From the IMG/VR virus record IMGVR_UViG_3300030104_005397, positions 1 to 36,891 of that record: DNA of 36,891 nt. One strand, given 5' to 3'. Positions 17,252 to 24,122 of the stretch are shown piece by piece. Position 1 is the first letter of the stretch. Each line of letters starts with the position of its first letter. Origin of the DNA: a virus. A program made the translations under genes and the position numbers. The notes below the pieces were generated by a model, which was given only the letters and a program-made list of their open reading frames with translations, searched no databases and was not told where the DNA came from.

Positions 17252-18858
17252 TATAAACCTGCCCTTTGTGCTGCAAATTCTAAGAATGTAGGACTATCTG
17301 TTCCACTAAATGTTGGAGCAAATGCTCCTTGTCCTGCTCTACCTAACTGAAAATCTGCAAAAAGTTCTTCAGCGCTTGGTCGCCTTAGGCTTCTATAAAC
17401 AGGGGATCTAAATCTATTTTGTAATGCCTGGTCAATTAATTGAGTAGCAAAAAGCGCACCTTCACCTGACCTAGTACCTAATGGATCGTAAATATTAGCT
17501 GTAGCTCCAAATGCTTCATTTGATGGAGTAAATCCTCTTAATGCTGAAAAAGCATCTGCAAATTGTTGTCTGCCAATATTACCTATTCCAGTATTTTGTC
17601 CTGCTGCTAAACCACCTAGTCTTGATAAATATTCTCCAAAACTTTCTGCACCACCACCTAGTTGCGCACTTTCTTGCAAACCCCCTGGTAAACCTAACTG
17701 GTTTAATTGAGCGAGTGTATTAAATGTAGTTTGCAAAGGATTAAATAAACCTTGTATTTGCCCTCTAAAAGGACCTCTTCTAAAAGCATCTCCATATAAA
17801 GGAGCAACTTGTTGTACAAAAGAAGTAAAAGGATCGTCAACAAAATCAGTATCTATTGGTAAAGTTTCTCCAGGTGCTAATGCACCACCTCCATTAGTAC
17901 GTCCAGCATTTGGATCGTATGGATCAGGATCTGCACCAAAAACATTATCTTTATTATCATCTTTACTAGGAGGACGATAGTAAATACTGTCTGGATCTAA
18001 ATCAGCAGGATCAATCAACCCTGCTGCAATAGCCTCGGCTATACCACCTCCACCCATTCCTCCAATACCTTCACTTTCAGCACCACTTTCAGCACCACCA
18101 AAAACACCCATATTACCTGCTGTTTGTCCAAAAGCTCCTGGTTGTTCAAATATATCAGCTGCAAAACCAACATCAGGAGTAAACTGAACATTAGCATATG
18201 GGTTTCCTCCTCTTCCTCCTGATATTCTAGTAGCAGCTCTAGGAGTTGCATTTATTAAACTAGCCACTCCATCAGGGAAACCTCTTAAGCTTTCAAGTGT
18301 CCTAAAATAATCATTTATGACACCAATTTGAGTTTGAATTTCTGAATCAGAAACACCCTTGTCTCTTAATTCATCTTCAAAAATACTTATAACAGTATTC
18401 AACCTGTCTTGATTAAAAACAGATTCACTTCTTATACCTCTATTTATAACATCTATAATACCTTCAGGAGTATTTATATCTTTTGACCTTAGTCTGGGAT
18501 CTCTATTACCAGCACTTCCTTTAACACGTGAGTTCCAGTTATCAACATTGCTAATAGCATTTTGAATAAATTCAGCAACATCTACTCTAACATTAATATT
18601 TGGGTTACGAATACCTGATACTCCAATTGTTGCTGGATCTACAGATGCTCCTTGTTGTAAATCTGGATTGTAAATCGGTATGCTAGTTAAAGGTGCAGCA
18701 CCAATATTTGTAGCTACTATTTCAGCGTTACCTATTGTGCCTGCAGGATACAAATTCCTAGCTTGATTTCTTGCTTGTGCTTGTGAATCAGCATCTACTA
18801 AAACTTCTTCTCGATTCCCATCTGGTTCAACAATTGTAAAACGATATCGATTAGCCAT
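17251..18858 (-). CDS. Gly-rich virion protein after portal (535 aa)
   Basis: The protein has 535 residues. The first 60 look like a small alpha/beta domain (YRFTIVEPDGNREEVLVDAD, then AQARNQARNLYP). The rest is low-complexity, with many Gly, Phe, Asn and Gln, including the segment GIGGMGGGGIAEAIAAGLID and Pro/Asp-rich DPDPYDPNAGRTNGGG. It is coupled by TAATG to the portal gene upstream and to the 106-residue gene downstream. Such flexible proteins next to portal are often internal core or ejection proteins. That role is inferred. No enzyme motif is visible. Confidence 0.55.
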   Translation of the reverse strand: MANRYRFTIVEPDGNREEVLVDADSQAQARNQARNLYPAGTIGNAEIVATNIGAAPLTSIPIYNPDLQQGASVDPATIGVSGIRNPNINVRVDVAEFIQNAISNVDNWNSRVKGSAGNRDPRLRSKDINTPEGIIDVINRGIRSESVFNQDRLNTVISIFEDELRDKGVSDSEIQTQIGVINDYFRTLESLRGFPDGVASLINATPRAATRISGGRGGNPYANVQFTPDVGFAADIFEQPGAFGQTAGNMGVFGGAESGAESEGIGGMGGGGIAEAIAAGLIDPADLDPDSIYYRPPSKDDNKDNVFGADPDPYDPNAGRTNGGGALAPGETLPIDTDFVDDPFTSFVQQVAPLYGDAFRRGPFRGQIQGLFNPLQTTFNTLAQLNQLGLPGGLQESAQLGGGAESFGEYLSRLGGLAAGQNTGIGNIGRQQFADAFSALRGFTPSNEAFGATANIYDPLGTRSGEGALFATQLIDQALQNRFRSPVYRSLRRPSAEELFADFQLGRAGQGAFAPTFSGTDSPTFLEFAAQRAGL

Positions 18859-20711
18859 TATCTATTCTCCATTGGATTAACTCTTGGTCCAGGTCCCCCT
18901 GGTGTTCCTGGAGGAGCTTGCCTAGGATCGCCTACTCTAGTAAACCCCTGCATTTGTGATGATATCACACTTCCATTAACATTTGGAGGTCCTTGTCTAC
19001 CTTGTTGGGGTGGTTGTTGAGCCTGTTGAGCCTGTTGAGCTTGCATTCCAGCAGCAGCAATCAACTGTTGAAATTGTAAGTCCTGAGCAGTTTCTTGTTG
19101 TTTATCTTGCTTCAATGTTTTTCTCAACATATCAATGTAAATCAACGCTTTATCTTCTTCTCCAGTCTGCATCAAACCTTCAATCAATGTTATCAACAAT
19201 GCTTTAGGATCTGTAGTGTGAGCCTGTTGCGCAGATATAGCATTCTTGAATTGATCTACATCATTTATCTGCATAATATTTTCCCATATCCATTCGTCTG
19301 GTGCTAGAGGTGATGGTCCATCTCTCATCATTTGTGCCATAGTCACAAGTTGTGGTTCATCTTGTGGCATACGTACACCAAACTTAATGTCGATAGCACC
19401 TGCTCCTTCAATATCACTTGGTTTTATTTGTTCATTGAAATAACTTGCAACATCATTATGCCTACCTCTAACTTCTACTGCATTGAAACCACCCATTTCA
19501 TATTGCATTGTTACAATTTCAGTTATTTGTTTATAACAAGCAGTAATACTTTTTACTCTTGGTTCTATCTGGTGAGCAGAACCTTCTTGTAAAACTCTTG
19601 CTGCAAATCCTGAAATAGCAAACGGCAGTTCACCATAACTTACATTACTTAAACCACCACGTTGAAGTTCTCCTGATACCAAAGCAACAAAGTTGTTAGT
19701 ATCTATTGGCATTGTAACTTCATCCATTAGTTTTATATCAGTACCAGCAGGTAGTGGAACTTCACTTCCATCTTGCCATGGATCAGCATCTAGTGTAGTC
19801 GTTCCATCTGGTGAAACAATTTTGTAAGGTCTGCGAACTGCTCTTCTAACAAGTGTTTTGTATGCACTCATAGCAAAGTTTAGATCATCATATATTTCTC
19901 TGTTTGATGCAAATATAGATTCACCATAATCTCTAGCAGTATCATCTCCAGATATTTCGTCTTGTATCCATGGTGCTGGTCCTGTTGCTCCTAAAAATAC
20001 TGGCGCACAAGGCTCTCCATTTGAATCTTTTACATTGTGTTTAGTTAATTTTTTCCCAACATGACTTTGGTCATCACCATCAACTATAATTACACCATTT
20101 TCTTCTCGTGAATAATAGTCCCAAACAGTTATCCCAGCAGATGTTTCCCCTTCAACTGCAGGCTCTACATCTACGTTATACGTAGACTTGATAGCAGAAG
20201 GTGATCGTTTTGTTTTGTGTGCTAACCAAATAATACCTTTTTCGTCCATTTCGTAACAAATATGTAGTGGATCAAAAGGTGTAATATCTACAAAAGTAGA
20301 ACCATCTTCATGTTTATTCAACATGGCTCTACCTGCATACCAACCTCGAAGTGTAATATAAAATGCTATTTGTTCTCTAATTGATGGCTGTCCATATCGT
20401 TGCATTCTTTCATCTGCAAGATTCAATGCACCAATTACAAACTTTTCTTTTTTATTACCAGCACTTCTGTCATCTACCTTTGCTGTCATTGGAACTTTGA
20501 TAGACATTTGTGCGTTAGTTAAGTATGAAATAATTTTATCTGCTAGTATTCGTGGAGCATTAGATGTGTAACTTTGATAACCAGTACCTGCATCATAAGC
20601 ATTCATACGATACAGACCGTAGTCTTGCTCCATCCTAGTTCGTCTAGTACGAAATCCAGGTGACTCCCAAATTGTTTCAATCTTGTTTAGAATGTCGTCT
20701 ATTTTAGCCAT
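18858..20711 (-). CDS. Portal protein
   Basis: The protein has 617 residues, a podovirus-like size. The N-terminus has the clip/stem-type helical beginning (ILNKIETIWESPGFRTRR), then the segment APRILADKIISYLTNAQMSI, and a middle domain with PFDPLHICYEMDEKGI and ITVWDYYSREENG, as in portal wing and stem regions. Residues 350-380 hold the LQRGGLSNVSYGELPFAISG stretch before the long crown helix. The C-terminus is a Gln-rich helix and Pro/Gly tail that could be the crown or barrel. It starts one base after terL ends (TAG then ATG region), the usual terminase-portal order. It forms the dodecameric DNA gate. Confidence 0.85.
   Translation of the reverse strand: MAKIDDILNKIETIWESPGFRTRRTRMEQDYGLYRMNAYDAGTGYQSYTSNAPRILADKIISYLTNAQMSIKVPMTAKVDDRSAGNKKEKFVIGALNLADERMQRYGQPSIREQIAFYITLRGWYAGRAMLNKHEDGSTFVDITPFDPLHICYEMDEKGIIWLAHKTKRSPSAIKSTYNVDVEPAVEGETSAGITVWDYYSREENGVIIVDGDDQSHVGKKLTKHNVKDSNGEPCAPVFLGATGPAPWIQDEISGDDTARDYGESIFASNREIYDDLNFAMSAYKTLVRRAVRRPYKIVSPDGTTTLDADPWQDGSEVPLPAGTDIKLMDEVTMPIDTNNFVALVSGELQRGGLSNVSYGELPFAISGFAARVLQEGSAHQIEPRVKSITACYKQITEIVTMQYEMGGFNAVEVRGRHNDVASYFNEQIKPSDIEGAGAIDIKFGVRMPQDEPQLVTMAQMMRDGPSPLAPDEWIWENIMQINDVDQFKNAISAQQAHTTDPKALLITLIEGLMQTGEEDKALIYIDMLRKTLKQDKQQETAQDLQFQQLIAAAGMQAQQAQQAQQPPQQGRQGPPNVNGSVISSQMQGFTRVGDPRQAPPGTPGGPGPRVNPMENR
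19018..19048. repeat. 9-base tandem repeat inside the portal gene
   Basis: Three copies of GAGCCTGTT follow one another, encoding a QAQ repeat in the C-terminal Gln-rich crown region of portal. Short in-frame repeats of this type vary by slippage. Probably a flexible linker. Confidence 0.7.
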
Positions 20712-22088
20712 TTACCACCTGTTTACTGTTATTAATTTTGTTGCACCTGCAGCTCTTGCATATCCAAAGTTTACCACAAGTCCATATGTTATTGCTTTAA
20801 TTCCATGATTGAAAGCATCTCTTGGTTCTCTACCAACAACATTTCCTTCTCTGTCAGTTCTCCATGTATAAACATGAATCTGATCGTCAAATGGATTACT
20901 ACATCCACCCAATTCTGATATAACACCTTTACATTTTGGACTGATAATCAAGTTAGGTTGCTTAGTTACTGGGTTTTCTTTTAGAAAAGTATTAAACCTT
21001 TCTACCCCATCTAGTATACCAACTCTTTCAGACTGCATATAAAGTCCAGCTTTCTCCAACCAAGTATCAACTGGTCTTGATTCACCAAAATTATGAGCTG
21101 CAATATCAATTACTCCATGTTCCACGTCTTTCCACCATGGTCTCATTGTACAGATCTCTATAATTTCTTCTGTAATCTTCTCCCTTTCAAACACTTCATC
21201 AATTATTCTAACCTGTTCACCTATGATTTGTACAGCCATCACAGCATATGCTGACTTTGTTACCTGAGAATAACCTGGATCAATCCATAAATGTACAGGT
21301 TCATCCATAATATACTCTGCTTTATCTGAAACGTGTTTTGTTGAGTCAAACATATTATGTACAAGACCTTTTGGAGGTGCTGGTTTTCCAGCAACACGTT
21401 CATTAAACCAATCTTCAGAATGCAATCTTTGTAACGACAATATTTCTTCATCTTCTTTACCACCTGGATATACTTCTTGGTTAGTCCACGAAGGTAATGA
21501 GAAAGATATTGCGTCATCTTCTTTGTTATAGAACTGCCAAGACTCCCATTGTGATGGATACCACCCTAACGACATTTCAAACGTCCCTTCAAGAAACAAA
21601 TATCCACGTTTTTCTGCAATACGACCACGTAATCTTAAAAAACTCTCTTGATCTATCTGTGATGCCTCACACGCAACTATCATTCTAGGTGCCTCCATAG
21701 CCAAACTTCTGTAGTCTTGCGCAGACTTGGTTTTTATCTGGAAAGTACCTGGATCTGTTGCTGTTCCACACACCACAGTCATTTCACCTGGATCTATTCT
21801 TTTAGTTTGTTTTACCAAAAAACCTAGTTTCGACAATATATCAGTCAAATAGTTCCACTCTGCTCTGGTTCGCTCGTAATCTCTGGCTACTAACCAGACA
21901 ATATCACCATTCTGGAACTCATCTAGTGTGTTGATAATGGATAATGCACCAAGAAAGCTTTTTCCTGCTCGTTCTCCACCAGCCACTAACTTGATTCTGG
22001 CTTTGTAATCAAGGATCTGGTCTTGTTCCTTCCAAGTCCTAAAGCCAACAGCTTCTAATAACGCTTTTCTATCTTCTTTTAAAAACAT
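20712..22088 (-). CDS. terL: Terminase large subunit
   Basis: The protein has 458 residues and packages DNA into the procapsid. Residues 37-44 read GGERAGKS, a Walker A P-loop. Residues 136-141 (MIVACE) occupy the Walker B position, with Glu141 as catalytic base but Cys in place of the usual Asp. The C-terminal RNase H-like nuclease has the three acidic positions expected, D270 (LWIDPG), D328 (GVIDIA) and D424 (RDAFNHG). The ATG follows a strong RBS (TAGGAGG) and a structured leader. It is the first gene of the leftward operon, directly before portal. No small terminase subunit is recognisable. Confidence 0.93.
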   Translation of the reverse strand: MFLKEDRKALLEAVGFRTWKEQDQILDYKARIKLVAGGERAGKSFLGALSIINTLDEFQNGDIVWLVARDYERTRAEWNYLTDILSKLGFLVKQTKRIDPGEMTVVCGTATDPGTFQIKTKSAQDYRSLAMEAPRMIVACEASQIDQESFLRLRGRIAEKRGYLFLEGTFEMSLGWYPSQWESWQFYNKEDDAISFSLPSWTNQEVYPGGKEDEEILSLQRLHSEDWFNERVAGKPAPPKGLVHNMFDSTKHVSDKAEYIMDEPVHLWIDPGYSQVTKSAYAVMAVQIIGEQVRIIDEVFEREKITEEIIEICTMRPWWKDVEHGVIDIAAHNFGESRPVDTWLEKAGLYMQSERVGILDGVERFNTFLKENPVTKQPNLIISPKCKGVISELGGCSNPFDDQIHVYTWRTDREGNVVGREPRDAFNHGIKAITYGLVVNFGYARAAGATKLITVNRW

Positions 22089-22092
22089 TGTA

Positions 22093-22155
22093 CCTCCTAT
22101 ATTAGCATAAACCCCAAAATGTAGGAGGCGAAGCTTACACCAGGGGCTTATGCTA
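22093..22155 (-). promoter_or_regulatory. terL leader hairpin with competing anti-RBS pairing
   Basis: In the minus-strand RNA, UAGCAUAAGCCCC (from 22,155) pairs with GGGGUUUAUGCUA (to 22,103), giving 13 bp with one G-U pair. The loop contains CCTCCTA (RNA from 22,128 to 22,122), a perfect complement of the terL ribosome-binding site TAGGAGG (22,099-22,093). The two pairings can compete or form a pseudoknot, which would gate terL translation. The G-U pair exists only in minus-strand RNA, which supports that strand. Regulation is inferred. Confidence 0.6.
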
Positions 22156-22166
22156 TTAGCTAAAAA

Positions 22167-22190
22167 TGTTAGTTACGTACCATACTAACA
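22167..22190. repeat. TGTTAGT...ACTAACA inverted repeat
   Basis: A 7-bp perfect inverted repeat with a 10-nt spacer that includes TACGTA, in the terL leader. The arms are the same sequences as in the C-run/G-run hairpins, but in inverted order. Confidence 0.6.
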
Positions 22191-22342
22191 GATGTAACCC
22201 TAAAGAGGTCCATTCGGAAGAAAGTACCCCTGATACGACATCCAGCTAATACCATTATTCTACAGTCTACTAACAACTGTTGGCAACCCAAAAGAGAAAA
22301 GAGAGGGGGGAACCTTTAAGGAGGGGGGTGAGATATGAGTTA

Positions 22343-22372
22343 ACTAACAACCCCTTTAAAAGGGTTGTTAGT
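22343..22372. repeat. ACTAACAACCC / GGGTTGTTAGT hairpin
   Basis: An 11-bp perfect stem with loop CTTTAAAA, in the leader region between the probable late promoter and terL. It is closely related to the hairpins at 7,228-7,260 and 33,760-33,795. There is no U-tract on either strand. Confidence 0.85.
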
Positions 22373-22405
22373 AACAACAAGGGGTAAAAATATACAGGAT
22401 CAAAA

Positions 22406-22433
22406 AATATACAAGGGACTCCTATGGCAACAA
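22406..22433 (-). promoter_or_regulatory. Candidate leftward late promoter
   Basis: On the minus strand TTGTTG (22,433-22,428) is followed after 16 bases by TATATT (22,411-22,406), close to a sigma-70-type promoter. It would start a transcript about 310 bases upstream of terL, running through the two hairpins of the leader. The spacing is acceptable and the match moderate. No equally good rightward promoter was seen. Confidence 0.35.
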
Positions 22434-22760
22434 CAAGCTGTCAAGATGGTACCTACTACCACATACATACACATTACAACAGCATACCCCCACCTATCAC
22501 CATTACCACCACCACCATCCGTTCTATAAGATTGGTCTATTTGCTTAGGGACGAGATGTTTGGGGGAGTTTGAGATTCCCAAATTAGCGAACGTCTGCCC
22601 CTCTTACGCACATACTTCACGCACGAAGAGAGGTGGAATTCTGAGGAACTCTCACGTACATTTCAGCGCCCAGGCGTACGCATCTGCGCACGTATTTGAA
22701 CGCTGATTTTTTCCCAGTCTCCTCACCCTTTGGGTGTTTTGTCGTTTGAGATTGAGATTT

Positions 22761-22794
22761 TTCCCCTCGTCTAACGGTAGTTAGACTAGGGGAA
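22761..22794. other. Long hairpin upstream of the early operon
   Basis: TTCCCCT (22,761-22,767) pairs with AGGGGAA (22,788-22,794), and inside it GTCTAAC pairs with GTTAGAC around the loop GGTA. The only interruption is a single C/T mismatch. That makes 14 bp, followed by TTTAACC. The inner part is a CTAAC-N4-GTTAG palindrome. The 3' arm (CTAGGGGAATT) is repeated in the hammerhead ribozyme at 23,491. Confidence 0.75.
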
Positions 22795-22889
22795 TTTAAC
22801 CTGCTACCATTGAAATATCAGTCGATTTCGGCTGAGTGAACCAAGTCAAAGGGGTTCGATGGAACACCTATGGCACATGAGAAAGAGAG

Positions 22890-23375
22890 TTAGACTATGT
22901 CTAAGAACGCAACCAAAGTGTCCCCAAAGGGGACAAAATCAGCCAACAAAACCCAATTGCTAAAGCAATTGGAGGGCGAGACACTAGGGACGAAGTCCCT
23001 ACAAGCACTCCAGTATGGAGTGAAGTGGAGCCAGTCAAAGACTGGGACGCAACCTCAAGGGTACCTTGAGAAGAAAACCATCCTCAAAGAACTACGTTCT
23101 TTGGGCAAGAAAATCGGCTTCAAGGCTCAAGCCCTAAAGGGCTTGTCCAAGAGGGAACTACGTTCCCTAATTTCTCCAAACGTAGTTTGGAGTGAGGTGC
23201 AAGAGTCCAAGAAATCTTCACCGAAGGTGAAGGTCACAGGTGGCAAGGTCGACCTCGCACTCGTACCTGCAGACGACACACCTGCGAAGTCCCCGAAGGG
23301 GACGAAAGCCAAGAAAACCAAGCCGACCATTGACGAAGTCAATGCGAAGTTGGAAAAACTCATCAACGTAGTTGA
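22890..23375. repeat. Array of about fifteen tight mini-hairpins
   Basis: Stem-loop-stem units (loop in brackets): 22,890 (TAT), 22,919 (AAA), 22,953 (TAAA), 22,985 (GAA), 23,006 (GTA), 23,031 (AAA), 23,054 (GTA), 23,083 (TAC), 23,128 (TAAA), 23,152 (TAC), 23,174 (GTA), 23,216 (GAA), 23,289 (GAA), 23,328 (GAA), 23,363 (GTA). Stems are 5-8 bp and perfect, or 10 bp with one wobble at 23,083. Units are spaced about 20-45 bases apart and are not in a fixed codon phase. They are not direct repeats of one another, so this is neither CRISPR nor a simple tandem repeat. Confidence 0.9.
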
Positions 23376-23400
23376 GAAGTTGGCTTTGGCTCAAGCGTAG
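22897..23400 (+). CDS. Lys-rich early protein encoded by a hairpin-packed gene
   Basis: The protein has 167 residues, is very basic (about one fifth Lys) and has no family I recognise. The middle (LEKKTILKELRSLGKKIGFK) could be a small helical DNA-binding domain. Two SPKGTK motifs occur near residues 9-14 and 133-138. The C-terminus (DEVNAKLEKLINVVEKLALA) looks like a short coiled coil. It is the first rightward gene, so probably expressed early. Its DNA is extraordinary: about fifteen mini-hairpins with 5-10 bp stems and 3-4 nt loops cover about half the gene, one overlapping the start codon (TTAGAC-TAT-GTCTAA, 22,890-22,904). Coding is supported by length and synonymous differences between the two SPKGT repeats, but the locus may also act as RNA or DNA structure. 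Confidence 0.7.
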   Translation: MSKNATKVSPKGTKSANKTQLLKQLEGETLGTKSLQALQYGVKWSQSKTGTQPQGYLEKKTILKELRSLGKKIGFKAQALKGLSKRELRSLISPNVVWSEVQESKKSSPKVKVTGGKVDLALVPADDTPAKSPKGTKAKKTKPTIDEVNAKLEKLINVVEKLALAQA

Positions 23401-23410
23401 TTCACACACA

Positions 23411-23441
23411 GGCGTAGGCTCGGCATAGGTCGAGCCACGCC
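23411..23441 (+). other. Hairpin after the early gene
   Basis: GGCGT and GGCTCG pair with CGAGCC and ACGCC, giving 11 bp with one bulged A around the loop GCATAGGT. It starts 11 bases after the stop of the hairpin-rich gene and ends 20 bases before the hammerhead. It is not followed by a U-tract, so it is more likely a stabilising or ribozyme-accessory structure than a terminator. Confidence 0.7.
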
Positions 23442-23460
23442 AAAAAGCCAACCGAGAACA

Positions 23461-23524
23461 GGCGAAACTCGTACACGTATACGTACGAGTCTAGGGGAAT
23501 TGGACGCTCCCCTACTGATGAGCC
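23461..23524 (+). ncRNA. Type II hammerhead ribozyme
   Basis: All core positions of a hammerhead are present in the circularly permuted (stem II open) order. GGC (23,461-23,463, stem II) is followed by GAAA. Stem III is ACTCGTAC / GTACGAGT (23,467-23,490). C23,491 is the cleavage base, giving GTC. Stem I is TAGGGGA / TCCCCTA (23,492-23,514) with loop ATTGGACGC. CTGATGA (23,515-23,521) then leads into GCC (23,522-23,524), which closes stem II. The A15.1-U16.1 and G10.1-C11.1 pairs are both present. Cleavage would occur after 23,491, separating the hairpin-rich mRNA from the downstream genes. Stem II is only 3 bp, so activity may depend on loop contacts. Confidence 0.87.
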
Positions 23525-23530
23525 AAGTCC

Positions 23531-23552
23531 CACGCTAACGAGTGTTAGTGTG
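23531..23552 (+). repeat. CACGCTAAC-GAGT-GTTAGTGTG hairpin
   Basis: A 9-bp stem with one G-T wobble around the loop GAGT, just 3' of the hammerhead and 29 bases before the next ATG. The core CGCTAACRAGTGTTAG is repeated at 24,123-24,138, and in both places CATAARC follows. Probably a shared regulatory or mRNA element. Confidence 0.75.
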
Positions 23553-23580
23553 TGCATAAACTTGTAAAAAGGAGCAAATT

Positions 23581-23934
23581 ATGAACGCCTTAAAAACACG
23601 TGCAACACATGGCAAATATTGGATAAACGGGAACGAGCGAACACGTACGAGAAATTGGACTGTGCGCTATGGGGAGTACGAGGATATATACACTCGTGCA
23701 GGTGAAATCTTGGAAAAGATTTCCAAGAGTCAAAAATTTTGGGTAGGCTACGAGCCGACCGAACGAGAGGACGACTGTTCATGTGAGCAGATATGTTCGT
23801 ACTGCAAGGCTCAAATGACCAAGCGAGTCAACGAGAGATTGAGCGAGGGAGCCGAGATTGGCTACCAACATGATGGGACGCCTATCATGTACGAGCGAGT
23901 GAGCAAAACCAAAGTATTCTTATACTACGTATAA
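23581..23934 (+). CDS. Early protein with Cys cluster (117 aa)
   Basis: A 117-residue protein with the RBS AGGAGCA 8 bases before the ATG. The N-terminal half is basic (HGKYWINGNERTRTRNWTVR). The middle carries CSCEQICSYC, a tight Cys cluster that probably binds zinc. The C-terminus is YERVSKTKVFLYYV. It is the first gene after the hammerhead cleavage site, and its DNA is GC-richer than later genes. No family is recognised. A small DNA- or protein-binding host-takeover factor is a guess. Confidence 0.7.
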   Translation: MNALKTRATHGKYWINGNERTRTRNWTVRYGEYEDIYTRAGEILEKISKSQKFWVGYEPTEREDDCSCEQICSYCKAQMTKRVNERLSEGAEIGYQHDGTPIMYERVSKTKVFLYYV

Positions 23935-23949
23935 GCAAAGGAGAAAATT

Positions 23950-24117
23950 ATGAACGAGTGTACAACGTGTATTTACGACCGAGTAGGCGAGATAATCGCC
24001 TACTGTATCCCTCATCTACGAGCGAGTGAGGGTGGGTGTGTGAAATGTGGACAAAAGGTCTACGATTTTGAGGGTGGCGTGTGTGTTGCGTGTGATGTTG
24101 TGGAGGTGAAAAACTAA
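23950..24117 (+). CDS. Mini zinc-finger protein (55 aa)
   Basis: A 55-residue frame with the RBS AAAGGAG upstream of the ATG. It has three CxxC pairs: CTTC near the start, CVKC in the middle and CVAC near the end. This suggests a zinc ribbon built around the last two pairs. It follows the 117-aa gene by 15 bases. Too short to classify further. Compact zinc ribbons in phages often bind RNA polymerase or nucleic acid. Confidence 0.7.
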   Translation: MNECTTCIYDRVGEIIAYCIPHLRASEGGCVKCGQKVYDFEGGVCVACDVVEVKN

Positions 24118-24122
24118 CAGAA

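Larger units (their letters stand above)
22089..22896. other. Divergent gene-free control region (808 bases)
   Basis: This stretch separates the leftward late genes from the rightward early genes and has no convincing coding sequence. It holds the terL leader, the promoter candidate at 22,406-22,433, a short hairpin CACCC-TTT-GGGTG followed by TTTT (22,724-22,740, a possible weak rightward terminator), a 14-bp hairpin at 22,761-22,794, and several loose inverted repeats such as TTTGGG...CCCAAA near 22,560-22,585. From about 22,540 the base composition is clearly richer in GC than the flanking genes. Origin and packaging-site functions are possible but not shown. Confidence 0.7.

Noticed and set aside
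22400-22582. 60-codon minus-strand frame in the control region
   Set aside because: Low-complexity content (runs of Gly and Cys), no RBS and overlap with the promoter candidate. It looks like chance.
22786-22847. Functional second hammerhead
   Set aside because: Segments match the real ribozyme, but CTGAGTGA has an insertion, the base before the cleavage position is not T, and GAAA is not next to a proper stem III.
22840-22870. tRNA T-arm-like sequence (GGTTCGAT)
   Set aside because: No acceptor, D-arm or anticodon stem around it. No tRNA was found anywhere in a by-eye scan.
22890-23375. CRISPR array
   Set aside because: The repeated units are different inverted repeats inside an ORF, without constant direct repeats or spacers.
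22890-23375. N4-type virion RNA polymerase promoters
   Set aside because: Small GAA-loop hairpins are reminiscent of N4 promoters, but no N4-like virion RNA polymerase motifs were seen in the 2,233-residue protein, and the hairpins lie inside a gene rather than before genes. Kept only as one possibility.
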